A stretch of DNA of 64,000 nucleotides, from contig NZ_CABPRU010000005.1 of assembly GCF_902459705.1 (NCBI RefSeq), forward strand, positions 310,001 through 374,000, read 5' to 3'. Under the pieces are notes generated by a model. That model did no database searches and was not told the origin of the DNA. It saw nothing but the letters and a program-made list of their open reading frames with translations. This DNA comes from Pandoraea terrigena (GTDB lineage: Bacteria > Pseudomonadota > Gammaproteobacteria > Burkholderiales > Burkholderiaceae). Position 1 is the stretch's first letter. Every line of letters starts with the position of its first letter. Position numbers and translations under genes: made by a program. Below, in pieces: positions 27,037 to 36,790 of the stretch.

Positions 27037-28299
27037 TCAGGCAGCGGCCGGGCCGAGTTCCGCGAGCAGCGTCTTGAGGGGCGTGGCGGCATCGGCCAGG
27101 CGCACCGGGTCGACCACCGCACGGCGGCCGACCAGCTCACGTGCCGCCAGGAACTCCTGCGCGCGGTTGACGCTCGCGGCAGCCACGACGGCGCCCTCGC
27201 GCAGATAGAAACGCATGAACACAGCGGCGCCCTGCACATCCGGCAAGCGGCGCTCGACCACGGCATCATGGCCGTCGGTCAGACCGACCATTTGCAACTT
27301 CGCGTTGAACTGGTCCGACCAGAACCACGGCGCGGTCGCGACGGCCTTGGGTGCATCGCCATGCACGACACTCGCCGCCACCTTGGCCATTTCACTGGCA
27401 CTCGGCACCGATTCCAGCCGGATGCGACGCCCAAGCGCAGGATGTTCATGGTGCGCGCAGTCACCCACCGCCAAGATCGCCGGATCATTCGTGCGGGCAA
27501 ACTCGTCGACGACAATGCCGTTCTCGACCGTGAGTCCTGCGGCCTGCGCCAGTTCCGTGTTGGGCACGAGGCCGATGCCCACGACCACGACGTCGGCCGG
27601 CAGACGCTTGTCACCGGCCACGACCGCCACGACCTGACCGGCCGCATCCTGCTCCAGCGCCGTCACGCCGACGCCCACCTGGACATCGACGCCGTTCGCG
27701 CGATGCAGGGCCGCGAAGAATTCAGCCAGATCGGCTTCCGCCACGCGGGCCAGCAGGCGCGGGGCCGCTTCGAGCACCGTCACGGCGGTGCCGGCCTTGA
27801 CGGCGCTTGCCGCCACTTCCAGTCCGATGTAGCCGCCGCCAACCACGACGACACGCTTGCCGGGCGTGAGTGCTTCGCGCAGACGCGTCGCGTCCGCGAT
27901 GTTGCGCAGGTAGTAGACGTTAGGGGCGTCGCCGCCCGGGATCGGCAGATGGCGCACGCGGCCGCCGAGTGCCAGCACCAGATGGTCGTAGCCCAGCGAC
28001 TGGCCGTCGTTGAACGTGACAGTGCGTGCTGCGCGGTCGATGGCGGTGGCGGTCACCCCCAGACGCACGTCGATCTCGGCCTTCTCCCAAGCGTCGGCGG
28101 GGCGAATGAGCAGGCTGGCTTCATCGGCCTGGCCGGCCAGGAAGGCCTTCGAGAGTGGCGGACGGCGATACGGCAGGTGGGTTTCGCTGCCGGCGAGCAC
28201 GATGCGCCCGGGGTAACCGAGTTGACGCAGCGCGAGGGCGGTTTCGCCGCCGGCTTGACCGGCGCCGAGAATGACGGTGGTGGAGGTAGCTTCGGACAT
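27037..28299 (-). CDS. FAD-dependent ferredoxin/rubredoxin reductase-like protein
   Basis: This 420-residue flavoprotein resembles the NAD(P)H-dependent reductases of oxygenase electron chains (rhodocoxin, putidaredoxin and BphA4-type reductases). The FAD-binding GxGxxG is VILGAGQAGGETAL. The NAD-binding motif is VVVVGGGYIGLEVA near residue 150, and ILAVGDCAHHEHP is the second FAD contact. A C-terminal Reductase_C domain begins near residue 325 (APWFWSDQFNAKLQMVG). No ferredoxin, P450 or dioxygenase gene is adjacent, so its electron acceptor must be encoded elsewhere. It lies 117 bp downstream of the TetR gene on the same strand and might be read through from the efflux operon. Confidence 0.88.
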   Translation of the reverse strand: MSEATSTTVILGAGQAGGETALALRQLGYPGRIVLAGSETHLPYRRPPLSKAFLAGQADEASLLIRPADAWEKAEIDVRLGVTATAIDRAARTVTFNDGQSLGYDHLVLALGGRVRHLPIPGGDAPNVYYLRNIADATRLREALTPGKRVVVVGGGYIGLEVAASAVKAGTAVTVLEAAPRLLARVAEADLAEFFAALHRANGVDVQVGVGVTALEQDAAGQVVAVVAGDKRLPADVVVVGIGLVPNTELAQAAGLTVENGIVVDEFARTNDPAILAVGDCAHHEHPALGRRIRLESVPSASEMAKVAASVVHGDAPKAVATAPWFWSDQFNAKLQMVGLTDGHDAVVERRLPDVQGAAVFMRFYLREGAVVAAASVNRAQEFLAARELVGRRAVVDPVRLADAATPLKTLLAELGPAAA

Positions 28300-28416
28300 G
28301 GGGATGAGAGGAAAAGAAGGCGGTCGCCAGTGTAATGCATCGTCGTGGCTATCGCGTCCCGGATACCGCCAAGATGGCGTTCGTCACATTGCCACGCCAC
28401 CTGCCGCCGATACCCC

Positions 28417-29070
28417 TCAACCCTTTGGGGCGTTCGGGTCGGCGAAGAACAGCCATTCGACCTGCTTGACGAGGGCCGGCCCGAACGCGTCGCCACCGAC
28501 CTGCGGCGCGATCAACTGCATCAGCACCGGCGAGCCGGGCGGCGGGTGCAGCGCGTGGACGAGCACGCAGAAGTACATGGCCGGATGCTCGGCACGCACG
28601 ACACCCGCTTGCATGCCCTGCACGATGAGGGGCGCCATGGCCTCGTAGACGGGCATCACCAGTTGGCGGTGCAGAATCGCGCCGCGATCGCCGGTCTCCG
28701 ACGCTTGTTGCGCGATGAACCGTTTGTGCTCGGGATGGTTGACGGCGTGGGCCGCGATGATGGCGATGGCTTCCTTGAGGCGTTCGGTCACCGGGCGCGC
28801 GGTGTCGAGCGAGAGCGAACGCAGGTGCTCGCCCGGCGCCGCGAGCGCGGCTTCGAGCGCATCCACGCACGCGCGCCACAACTGCTCCTTCGAGCCAAAG
28901 TGCACGCGCACGAGGCTGGCATCGACCTTTGCCCCCCGAGCGATGCCGCGCAGGTTGGCGCCGTCGTAGCCCAGTTGCGAAAAGGCATCGATGGCGGCGG
29001 CAAGCAGCGCGGCGCGGCCATCGGGCAGGTGTTTGGGGCGTCGGCCTCGTGGGGTTGGTGTGGCGGTCAT
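28417..29070 (-). CDS. TetR-family repressor of the RND operon
   Basis: This 217-residue regulator has an N-terminal TetR helix-turn-helix (about 18-65, LLAAAIDAFSQLGYDGANLR then VRVHFGSKEQLW). An alpha-helical ligand-binding domain follows, of the type with a CerR-like C-terminus. Its start overlaps the stop of the outer-membrane efflux gene by 4 bp, so it is the last gene of the efflux operon. Its most likely job, by analogy with other such operons, is to repress that operon and thus itself when no substrate is present. The inducing ligand is unknown. Confidence 0.88.
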   Translation of the reverse strand: MTATPTPRGRRPKHLPDGRAALLAAAIDAFSQLGYDGANLRGIARGAKVDASLVRVHFGSKEQLWRACVDALEAALAAPGEHLRSLSLDTARPVTERLKEAIAIIAAHAVNHPEHKRFIAQQASETGDRGAILHRQLVMPVYEAMAPLIVQGMQAGVVRAEHPAMYFCVLVHALHPPPGSPVLMQLIAPQVGGDAFGPALVKQVEWLFFADPNAPKG

Positions 29071-30560
29071 CGTTGGACAGCGTCGTGCATGGGGCGTGCG
29101 GGCTCGGCGGCATCGGTCGCCGGCGGTACCCCCATCGCGTAGAAGAGGAGCGCAGTATCTGACAAACGCGCGCCGGTTGCACGCACTGTCGTCAGGTAGG
29201 TGTTCCAGTACTGTTGCTCGCGCCCACGGGCGGCCGACATCGGCAGGGCGCCCAGGCGCACGCGGGCGGCTGTGTCGCGGTAGATCTGCTCGGCCGCCGC
29301 GCCGGCAAGGTCGGCGTGCCGCAGCGACGTATTGTCCGCCTCGAGCGACGCCAACGTATCGGCCACGTTCTTGAACGCGGCGAGCACTGTCTGCCTGTAT
29401 TGGTCGACGGCCGCCTCATACGTGGCGATCGCCGCGCGACGCTGCGCCAGCAACGCGCCGCCGTGGAATATCGGCTGCGTGATCGACGCGGCTACGCTCC
29501 ACAACGATCCGGCGCCGGATAGCACGGTTGGCCAATGGAAACCGCCTTTGCCCATTGACGCGCTGAGCGTCAGGCTCGGGAACAGCTGCGCCGTGGCCAC
29601 GCCGACTTCGGCCGAGGCGGCCTTGAGCGCCATCTCGGCCGCCTGGATGTCGGGTCGCGATTGCAGCAACGTCGACGGCACGACGACCGGTACTCGCTGC
29701 GGGACGCGCAGCTCCCCCAGTGCCAGGTCGTCGGGGGCACGATCGGGCGTGCGGCCCAGCAACACGGCCAAGGCGTGACGCGTGGACTGCCACTGCGCGC
29801 GTAAGCCTGGCAGCGACGCCGCGAGCGTCTCGGCGCTCTGCGCGGACGCCAGCGCGTCGGCGCGGGAGACGGCGCCGAGCGCCTCGCGTCGCGCCATCTC
29901 CGTAGCGTCGGTCTGCGCCAGCGCCACGAGCCGGTCGGTCGCCTTGACCTGGGCACCAAGCACCGACGCCCCGATGGCGCCGGAGACGATGTTTGCCGCA
30001 AGCGCCTGCCGCGCCGCTTCGAGCTGGAACGCCTGCTGATCGACTTGGGCCGCCAGCGACGCATTGGCAAAGCGCGAGGCGCCAAAGAAGTCGAACGTAT
30101 AGCGCGCCTGCACCTGTCCCACGAACATGTTGTACAGGGCGGTCGGCGGCCCGAGCGTCGGGATGCCGAGCGCGCGCTCGCGCGCCACGTCGCCGCCAAG
30201 ATCGATCGACGGGAAGAGCGACCCACCGACCTGCGCCTTCAACTGCTCGCGTGCGCCCTGCAAGGCATGTTCCGCAGAGGACAGGGTAGGGCTGTTGCGC
30301 AGCCCTTCGTCGACGAGGGCGTCGAGCGTGGGCGAGCGGTAGCGATGCCACCACGCGCTCACGGGCGCCGCGCCCACGTCGAACTGTTGCGCTGTCCCTT
30401 GCGCCACGTCGGTGCGTGCCGGTAGCGTGCCGACGCCATATTGCGCGGGCGATGGCATGGCGGGCGGCGCGTCACCCGGGGTGAACGAGCAGGCACCCAG
30501 CCACAACGCAAGGACGGGGACGAGCGGGGCGCATCCGCGCCGGGTGAGACGCGGCATCAT
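29067..30560 (-). CDS. Outer-membrane efflux lipoprotein (NodT/OprM type)
   Basis: This 497-residue outer-membrane factor forms the TolC-like exit duct of the tripartite pump. The N-terminal signal ends in a lipobox, LGACSF, so it is lipid-anchored. Two OEP repeats follow (about 60-260 and 270-470) with typical patterns such as PTLSSAEHALQGAREQL and SRPDIQAAEMALKAASAEVGVA. It overlaps the pump gene upstream and the TetR gene downstream by 4 bp each, indicating one translation-coupled transcript. Confidence 0.92.
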   Translation of the reverse strand: MMPRLTRRGCAPLVPVLALWLGACSFTPGDAPPAMPSPAQYGVGTLPARTDVAQGTAQQFDVGAAPVSAWWHRYRSPTLDALVDEGLRNSPTLSSAEHALQGAREQLKAQVGGSLFPSIDLGGDVARERALGIPTLGPPTALYNMFVGQVQARYTFDFFGASRFANASLAAQVDQQAFQLEAARQALAANIVSGAIGASVLGAQVKATDRLVALAQTDATEMARREALGAVSRADALASAQSAETLAASLPGLRAQWQSTRHALAVLLGRTPDRAPDDLALGELRVPQRVPVVVPSTLLQSRPDIQAAEMALKAASAEVGVATAQLFPSLTLSASMGKGGFHWPTVLSGAGSLWSVAASITQPIFHGGALLAQRRAAIATYEAAVDQYRQTVLAAFKNVADTLASLEADNTSLRHADLAGAAAEQIYRDTAARVRLGALPMSAARGREQQYWNTYLTTVRATGARLSDTALLFYAMGVPPATDAAEPARPMHDAVQR

Positions 30561-33500
30561 GAGCGGTCTCCTTGCGAGTCGGCGGCGTGTGTGGGGTGGG
30601 CGGGGGAGGCACGTTCGCTGTGACGTACGCGGAATGCCGTGGCGTACAGCGCTGGCAGGAAGAACACGGTAAGGACCGTGGCGCTGGTAATGCCGCCCAT
30701 CAACGCCGTCGCCATCGGTCCGAAGAAGTTGCTGCGCAGTAGCGGAATCAGCGCAAGCACGGCGGCCGCGGCCGTCAGCGTGATCGGCCGAAAGCGCCGG
30801 ACGGTGGCGCTCACGATGGCGTCGAAGCGCGGGTGTCCGGCGGCGATGTCCTGCTCGATCTGGTCGACCAGGATCACCGAGTTGCGCATGATGATGCCGA
30901 ACATCGCGATCACGCCGAGCATTGCCACGAAACCGAACGGCTTGCCGAACAGCAGCAGCGTGGCAACCACGCCGATCATGCCGAGTGGGGCCGTGAGCAC
31001 GACGAGCAGGGTGCGCGCGAAGCTCTGGAGCTGGATCATCAGGAGCGTGAGCACCGCGATGATCATGATCGGCATTTGCGCCATGATCGACGACTGCCCC
31101 TTGGCGGATTCTTCGACCGACCCGCCGATTGCGATGCGATACCCCACGGGAAGGGCCTTGCGAATGTCGCCGAGCGAGCGGTAGACGGCTTCGGTCACAT
31201 CGATGCCTTGCTTGCCCGCGCGCACATCCGAGCGCACGGTGAGGGTCGGCTGCCGGTCGCGCTCCCAGATCACACCGTATTCCAGATCATTGACCATGTG
31301 GCCGAGCGTGGCCAGCGGCACCGGGCCGTTCGGCGTGGGCATGGCGAGCGTGGCGAGTTTCGCGGGATCCACTCGCTCAGCCTTGGGGGCGCGCAGCGTG
31401 ATCGAGATCAGCTTGTCGCGCTCGCGGTATTGGCTGATGTCGTAGCCTGTGAGCGTCATGGCGATGAAGTTCGAGATATCCGTCGAGCTCACTCCCAGCG
31501 CGCGAGCCTTCTGCTGATCGACCTCAAAGCGCACCGAACGTTGCGACGGCTCGTCCCAGTCGAACTGGACGTCGGTCGTATCGCCGTTCTTGCGCATGAC
31601 CTCGGCCACCTGTTCGGCGATCGTGCGCACCTTGCCGATGTCGTCGCCGCTCACGCGAAACTGCACCGGAAAGCCGACCGGGGGGCCGTTTTCCAGCCGC
31701 GACAAGCGAGTGCGCACCCCGGGCATGGCCTCGCGCAGCGTCGGCTCGAGCCATTGGGCGAGCGCCTCACGGTCTTCGACGGACTTGGCGGTAATCACCA
31801 GTTGCGCGAAATTCGGCGTGGGCAATTGCTGGTCGAGCGGCAGATAGAAGCGCGGCGCGCCGGTGCCGACAAAGCTGACCGTGTGATCGATCTCCTTGCG
31901 GCCTTTGAGCAACGCCTCCAGACGTTGCGTCTCGCGCAGCGTCGCTGGATACGACGCGCCTTCCGGCAACCGGAGATCGACCATCAGTTCGGGCCGGTCG
32001 GAACTCGGGAAGAACTGCTGGGGGATGAGCGAGAAGCCAGCCATCGAGATCAGGAACAGCACGACGGTGATGGCAAGCACGACGAACCGGCGCTCGATGC
32101 ACCAGGTCAGCCAGCCGCGCAGGCGGTTGTAGAACCGGGTGTCATAGACCTCGTGTTCGTGATCGTCGCCGTGATGCGCCTCGCGCGCCCGCTCGGGCAA
32201 CAGTTTGTAGCCCAGCAGCGGAATGAGCACGACGGCGGCCAGCCACGACGCGAGCAGTGCAATGGCCGAGACCTCGAAGATCGAGCGCGTGTATTCGCCG
32301 GTGCTCGACTTCGCCAAGGCGATCGGGAGAAAGCCGGACACCGTCACGAGCGTGCCGGTCAGCATGGGAAATGCCGTGCTGGTGTAGGCGAAGGCGGCCG
32401 CGCGCTTGCGATTCCAGCCTTGGGAAAGCTTCACGGCCATCATCTCGACCGCGATGATGGCGTCGTCCACCAGCAGGCCGAGCGCGAGGATCAACGTGCC
32501 GAGCGACACCTTGTGCAACCCGATGTCGAAGAGGTACATGAACAACGACGTCACCGCGAGGACGACCGGAATCGAAATCGCCACCACCATGCCGGTACGG
32601 AATCCGAGCGAGACGAGGCTCACCACCAGCACAATGGCGACGGCTTCGGCCACCGCTTCGAGGAAGTCGTCTACCGAATGCGACACCGACTGCGACATGC
32701 TCGCGACTTCGGTGAGCTTGAGACCGGCGGGCAACTGGGCGCGCAGTTCGCCCATCGTGCCGGCCAGCGCCTTGCCCAGGTGAATGACGTCCTGCCCCTT
32801 TTGCATGGTGATGCCGATGCCGAGCACGGGCTTGCCACCGAAGCGCATCTCCGAGACAGGCGGGTCGACATAACCACGCTTGATCGTGGCGATGTCACCC
32901 AGGCGGAAGGTACGGTTGTTCACGCGGATCAGCGTGTCGGCGAGCGCATCCGCGTTGCGGAACTGGCCGCTCGGACGCACGACCAGCCGGTCGTTGGGTG
33001 TGTCGATGGTGCCGGCCGGCGAGACCGCGTTCTGCGCGCCCACGGCCTGTGCGATCTGGTTCGGCGAGATGCCAAGGCGCGTCAACTGCGTATTGTTGAT
33101 CTCGACGTAGACGCGCTGTTCCTGGTCGCCGAAGTAGTCGACCTTCGCCACGCCCGGCACCCGTAACAGCACGGTGCGCAGCGAGTCGGCATAGTCGCGC
33201 AACTGGGCGGGGCCGAAGCCGTCGCCTTCGAGCGTGAAGATATGTGTATAGACGTCACCGAATTCGTCATTGAAGAACGGCCCTTGCACGCCCTGCGGCA
33301 ACGTGTACGCGATGTCGCCGACCTTCTTGCGGACCTGGTACCACTCTTCCTGCACGTCGCTCGCGGGCGCCGAATCTTTCATCGAGAAGAACAGCAGCGA
33401 CTCGCCGGGGCGCGAGTAGCTGCGCTGGAAGTCGATGGCCGGCATCTCCTGAAGCTTGCGCGCGATCCGGTCGGTGACCTGCTCCTGCACCTGTTTGGCG

Positions 33501-33742
33501 CTCGCCCCCGGCCAGTACGTGCGGATGACCATCACGCGGAACGTGAACGGCGGATCTTCCGATTGCGCGAGGCGTGAGTAAGCCAGAATGCCGAAGATCG
33601 TGGACATCGCGATCAGGAAGACGACGAGTGAGCGATGCCGCAGTGCCCATGCGGAGAGGTTGAAGCGGCCCTCTTCGTGACGATCGTCGTTCCGTGGGGA
33701 TGACGGCGCGGGCACGGGCGGCTTCCCGTCCGGTGCGCTCAT
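30557..33742 (-). CDS. RND multidrug efflux pump (HAE1-type permease)
   Basis: This 1,061-residue inner-membrane proton antiporter is the engine of the tripartite pump. It has the expected 12-helix duplicated layout with two large periplasmic loops. Helix 4 carries the proton-relay pair in LGLLVDDAIIAVEMM. A His/Asp-rich cytoplasmic loop (HHGDDHEHE) follows the first half. The N-terminus is longer than usual, with a Pro-rich stretch before the first helix (FNLSAWALRHRSLVVFLIAM). Substrates are not predictable; the heavy-metal subgroup is less likely because the helix 4 region matches the organic-substrate subgroup. It overlaps both flanking genes by 4 bp. Confidence 0.93.
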   Translation of the reverse strand: MSAPDGKPPVPAPSSPRNDDRHEEGRFNLSAWALRHRSLVVFLIAMSTIFGILAYSRLAQSEDPPFTFRVMVIRTYWPGASAKQVQEQVTDRIARKLQEMPAIDFQRSYSRPGESLLFFSMKDSAPASDVQEEWYQVRKKVGDIAYTLPQGVQGPFFNDEFGDVYTHIFTLEGDGFGPAQLRDYADSLRTVLLRVPGVAKVDYFGDQEQRVYVEINNTQLTRLGISPNQIAQAVGAQNAVSPAGTIDTPNDRLVVRPSGQFRNADALADTLIRVNNRTFRLGDIATIKRGYVDPPVSEMRFGGKPVLGIGITMQKGQDVIHLGKALAGTMGELRAQLPAGLKLTEVASMSQSVSHSVDDFLEAVAEAVAIVLVVSLVSLGFRTGMVVAISIPVVLAVTSLFMYLFDIGLHKVSLGTLILALGLLVDDAIIAVEMMAVKLSQGWNRKRAAAFAYTSTAFPMLTGTLVTVSGFLPIALAKSSTGEYTRSIFEVSAIALLASWLAAVVLIPLLGYKLLPERAREAHHGDDHEHEVYDTRFYNRLRGWLTWCIERRFVVLAITVVLFLISMAGFSLIPQQFFPSSDRPELMVDLRLPEGASYPATLRETQRLEALLKGRKEIDHTVSFVGTGAPRFYLPLDQQLPTPNFAQLVITAKSVEDREALAQWLEPTLREAMPGVRTRLSRLENGPPVGFPVQFRVSGDDIGKVRTIAEQVAEVMRKNGDTTDVQFDWDEPSQRSVRFEVDQQKARALGVSSTDISNFIAMTLTGYDISQYRERDKLISITLRAPKAERVDPAKLATLAMPTPNGPVPLATLGHMVNDLEYGVIWERDRQPTLTVRSDVRAGKQGIDVTEAVYRSLGDIRKALPVGYRIAIGGSVEESAKGQSSIMAQMPIMIIAVLTLLMIQLQSFARTLLVVLTAPLGMIGVVATLLLFGKPFGFVAMLGVIAMFGIIMRNSVILVDQIEQDIAAGHPRFDAIVSATVRRFRPITLTAAAAVLALIPLLRSNFFGPMATALMGGITSATVLTVFFLPALYATAFRVRHSERASPAHPTHAADSQGDRS

Positions 33743-34941
33743 GACGCGAAGTCCTCGGGGTGCAGCGGCGCGATCACACGGACCTTCTCGCCAGCCGTGA
33801 CGGTGTGCGCGCCTTGCCAGACGACGCGCTCACCGGGTTGAATGCCACCCGCGACCGTGACGGTGCGCTCGCCGTAGCGCGCGATCTTCACGCGTCGCAG
33901 CACCAGTGTGTCGTCGGACTTGACGACCCACACGGCGGGTTGATTGCCTTTGTGAAAAAGGGCGGTCGACGGCAGCGTGATCGGCGGGCCATCCACGAGC
34001 GTGACGCTGGCGCCGGACGCCGCGGTGGCCGGCGTGGCCGACAGGGAGGATGGCGTCACGGGCGCGGTAAAGGGCTGCGCGAACGCGACGTTGGCCGTCA
34101 TGCCGAGGCGGACGTCGGGGCCGGGCGAGAGCAGCGAGAGCTTGGCCCGGTACGTGCGGCTCAAGGGGTCGGCGGCGGGCGCGATTTCACGCACGCGCGC
34201 TTGCCACGTCCTGCCCGGCACGGCGGGCAGCGAGACCGTCGTCGTCTGTCCGACGCGCAGTGCGCCGAGTGCGGCCTCGGGCACGTCGGTAATCACGTCG
34301 ACGTCGCCCGTCCATGCCAACTGGTACACCGGCTGGCCGGCGCTGACGTTCTGTCCCGTGTCGGCCTGCTCGGCGGTAATCACACCCTCGCGATCAGCCT
34401 TGAGACTGCCATAGTTCAACTGATCGCCAGCCAGCGCGGCCTGCTGGCTCGCCTGATTGCGCTGCGCGAGCGCGCTGGCATAGGCGTTCTCGGATTGCTC
34501 CAGTTGTGCCGGTGCGATGAGGTTTTCGCGGGCTTGCGCGCGGTCGCGAGTCACGGTTTGCGTCGCGTATTCCAGTTGGTGCTGCGCGGCGTCGAATTGG
34601 GCACGCGCACTCGCGGCGTTCTTCGAGAGGTCCGCCGGGTCCAGCCGGGCGACGATCTGGCCCGCCTTGACGGCGTCGCCGAGTCGTACGTCGCGCTCGA
34701 CGATCTTGCCCGCGACACGGAACGACAGCGGCGTGGTGTAGCGCGCCTCGATCTGCGCGGGCAGCGAGACGACTGGCGTGTGCTCGGCGACCTTGGCGGC
34801 CATCGCCACGACCGGGCGCGGAGGTATCTCTCGCGGGGCCTCGCGCGAACACGCACTCAATGTGGCGGCAGCGATGGCCGTGGTGGCGACGGCCAGGGAA
34901 AGCCGGCGGCGGCGTAGTACGGTGTCAGGTAGAAGGGGCAT
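33739..34941 (-). CDS. RND efflux periplasmic adaptor (membrane fusion protein)
   Basis: This 400-residue adaptor bridges the RND pump and outer-membrane channel. It has a lipoprotein signal with lipobox LSAC near residue 30. A lipoyl/barrel-sandwich half follows (QIEARYTTPLSFRVAGKI), then an alpha-hairpin coiled coil (about 95-170). The second lipoyl half (LKADREGVITAEQADTGQNV) leads to beta-barrel and membrane-proximal domains. The start is uncertain: ATG 34941 has only a GAG-type ribosome site, and a GTG at 34959 is in frame. It is the first gene of a four-gene operon. Confidence 0.9.
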   Translation of the reverse strand: MPLLPDTVLRRRRLSLAVATTAIAAATLSACSREAPREIPPRPVVAMAAKVAEHTPVVSLPAQIEARYTTPLSFRVAGKIVERDVRLGDAVKAGQIVARLDPADLSKNAASARAQFDAAQHQLEYATQTVTRDRAQARENLIAPAQLEQSENAYASALAQRNQASQQAALAGDQLNYGSLKADREGVITAEQADTGQNVSAGQPVYQLAWTGDVDVITDVPEAALGALRVGQTTTVSLPAVPGRTWQARVREIAPAADPLSRTYRAKLSLLSPGPDVRLGMTANVAFAQPFTAPVTPSSLSATPATAASGASVTLVDGPPITLPSTALFHKGNQPAVWVVKSDDTLVLRRVKIARYGERTVTVAGGIQPGERVVWQGAHTVTAGEKVRVIAPLHPEDFAS

Positions 34942-35414
34942 CGTGCGCTCGCAACTCACAAAGTGAGATATCCGGAATAAATCTACGGGCGATGATATAT
35001 GGATTGCCGGCGTGCCGCAACGGGGGGCGGGCCACGTTTCATCTCCCTATGACTATCGATAGCGGCCGTGTCATTGGATTGTTGTCGACGTTCCGGGAAA
35101 CGCTAACCGCCGAATTAATTTGGAGTACGATGCCTATTTGGTGGTCCCGGAACATGACCGAAGTCTGCGTCATTTGTGTTGCGTCATGGCTGGCTCCCGA
35201 TGCTCAGACGCAGTCGATGCGGTGCGCGCCGCGACAACAGCGCACGGTGGCGAGCCTTCCATTCGCGCGAGCGATGCGACATCGGCGTCCAAGTTTGACC
35301 CATGTCAACCCAAGGGCGTGCTCGGCGGCCGGGCGCGACGGCAAGACGGGGGTTCGCGGCTATGCTGTAGAGATCTGACGTTTCGCGATCGACGTTCACC
35401 GGAGACGGATAACC
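34942..35414. other. Intergenic region between efflux operon and phaB
   Basis: I find no convincing gene in these 473 bp, which should hold the divergent promoters of the efflux operon and phaB. Visible structures are the 10-bp palindrome CTATCGATAG (35053-35062) and a 9-bp inverted repeat, GTTCCGGGA (35090-35098) with TCCCGGAAC (35145-35153). The AT-rich start of the region (34960-35000), next to the adaptor gene, is the likely place for the TetR operator. Confidence 0.5.
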
Positions 35415-36158
35415 ATGACAACACGCATTGCTTTGGTCACAGGCGGCATGGGCGGTTTGGGTGAGGCAATCAGCCTGCGCCTGGCCGATGCCGGATATCG
35501 GGTTGCGGTGACCTGCTCGCCGCATAACCATGACTGCGAAGGCTGGGTCGAACGCATGCGCGACACCGGCCGGGCGTTTGCGGCGTATCGTGTCGACGTT
35601 GCCGACTTCACGTCATGCGAGGCCTGTGCGAAAGCCGTCGAATCCGACACCGGCCCAGTGGACATCCTGATCAATAACGCGGGCATTACGCGAGACGCCA
35701 CCCTGCGCAAGATGACGTCCGAAGATTGGCAGTTGGTATTGCGCACGAACCTCGATAGCGTATTCAACATGACCCGGCCGATCTTTGGCGGCATGGTCGC
35801 GCGCGGCTGGGGCCGCATTATCAACATCTCGTCGGTCAATGGCAGTCGTGGTGCGTTTGGACAAGCGAACTACGCCGCGGCGAAGGCCGGCATGCACGGG
35901 TTCACCAAGTCGCTGGCGCTGGAAGTCGCCAAGGCGGGGGTCACCGTCAACACGATCTCGCCAGGCTATCTTGCCACGAAGATGGTCACGGCCGTCCCCC
36001 AGGACGTGCTCGAATCGCGCATCCTTCCGCAGATTCCGGTCGGCCGGTTGGGGCGCCCCGAAGAGGTGGCCGCCCTCGTGGCCTTTCTCGTATCGGACGA
36101 CGCCGGTTTCGTCACCGGCAGCAACCTTGCCATCAACGGTGGCATGCACATGGAGTGA
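35415..36158 (+). CDS. phaB: Acetoacetyl-CoA reductase PhaB
   Basis: PhaB reduces acetoacetyl-CoA to (R)-3-hydroxybutyryl-CoA with NADPH, supplying monomer for polyhydroxyalkanoate (PHA). This 247-residue short-chain dehydrogenase has the cofactor loop VTGGMGGLGEAI at 8-19 and NNAG near residue 88. The catalytic Ser is in INISSVNG, and YxxxK is in NYAAAKAG. The segment SRGAFGQANYAAAKAGMHGF is typical of PhaB and sets it apart from FabG. ATG 35415 has GGAGA upstream. A phasin-like gene follows 41 bp later and a PHA synthase faces it, supporting the specific assignment. Confidence 0.9.
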   Translation: MTTRIALVTGGMGGLGEAISLRLADAGYRVAVTCSPHNHDCEGWVERMRDTGRAFAAYRVDVADFTSCEACAKAVESDTGPVDILINNAGITRDATLRKMTSEDWQLVLRTNLDSVFNMTRPIFGGMVARGWGRIINISSVNGSRGAFGQANYAAAKAGMHGFTKSLALEVAKAGVTVNTISPGYLATKMVTAVPQDVLESRILPQIPVGRLGRPEEVAALVAFLVSDDAGFVTGSNLAINGGMHME

Positions 36159-36199
36159 CTCGCAGCGATGCTGCCAACCACTTACTCAGGAGAGTCATG

Positions 36200-36790
36200 A
36201 TGTCAAAGGAAACGAATCCGGCACTGACGCTGGTCAAACTCGGCACCGCAAGCGCGTTGGGCGCCTACGGCATTCTGCTGGAATCCGCGCAACACATGCA
36301 CCAGTTGCAGGCAGCGCGCGATACCGAGTTGCTCAAGGCGCACGCGGACGCGGCCAAGTCGCTCGGCGGCGCGAAGGACTTCAATGCGTTGCTGACGGCG
36401 CACCTGCAGTTGCTCAATGGCCAACTCGCGCAACAGAACGAGTTCTGGCGCGAGTGGCTTGCGCTTTGCGCGAACAACCAACTGCTCTGGACCGAGCATT
36501 TGCGCAAGACGGGCGAAGAACTGCAGCACGGGATGGCCGGTGCGATGACGATGCCCGATCTGATCGGTGCGGGAACGATGTCCGGCGATACCGCCAAGGT
36601 GGCCGAAGCGCCGTTGCAGAAGTGGTTCCAGGCATTCAACGATGCCACGCTGGGCACGATGGATGCCTGGCGGCGCATGTCGACGCAGGCCGCACAGGCG
36701 ACCGAGGCAGCCGTCGCGCATCAGTCGCCGCTCAACGGCCGCGTACCGCCCAAGCGCGGCAACGCGCCGGCTCAGCGCTCAAGCACGTAA
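36200..36790 (+). CDS. Phasin-like PHA granule protein
   Basis: This 196-residue, largely helical cytoplasmic protein is rich in Ala, Gln and Leu. It has no signal or membrane segment and ends in a Pro/Arg-rich tail. The helical stretch NALLTAHLQLLNGQLAQQNEFWREW and the LQKWFQAFNDATLGTMDAWRRMS segment (both shown in pieces here) resemble phasin-family proteins that coat PHA granules. Overall similarity cannot be measured without a search, so context carries much of the call. ATG 36200 has AGGAG 6 bases upstream; ATG 36197 is the alternative. Its 3' end overlaps convergent phaC by 19 bp. Confidence 0.68.
   Translation: MSKETNPALTLVKLGTASALGAYGILLESAQHMHQLQAARDTELLKAHADAAKSLGGAKDFNALLTAHLQLLNGQLAQQNEFWREWLALCANNQLLWTEHLRKTGEELQHGMAGAMTMPDLIGAGTMSGDTAKVAEAPLQKWFQAFNDATLGTMDAWRRMSTQAAQATEAAVAHQSPLNGRVPPKRGNAPAQRSST

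Noticed and set aside
30833-33166. 777-codon plus-strand open frame opposite the RND pump
   Set aside because: It has His/Arg-rich composition typical of the reverse of a membrane-protein gene, and the pump gene fully explains the region.
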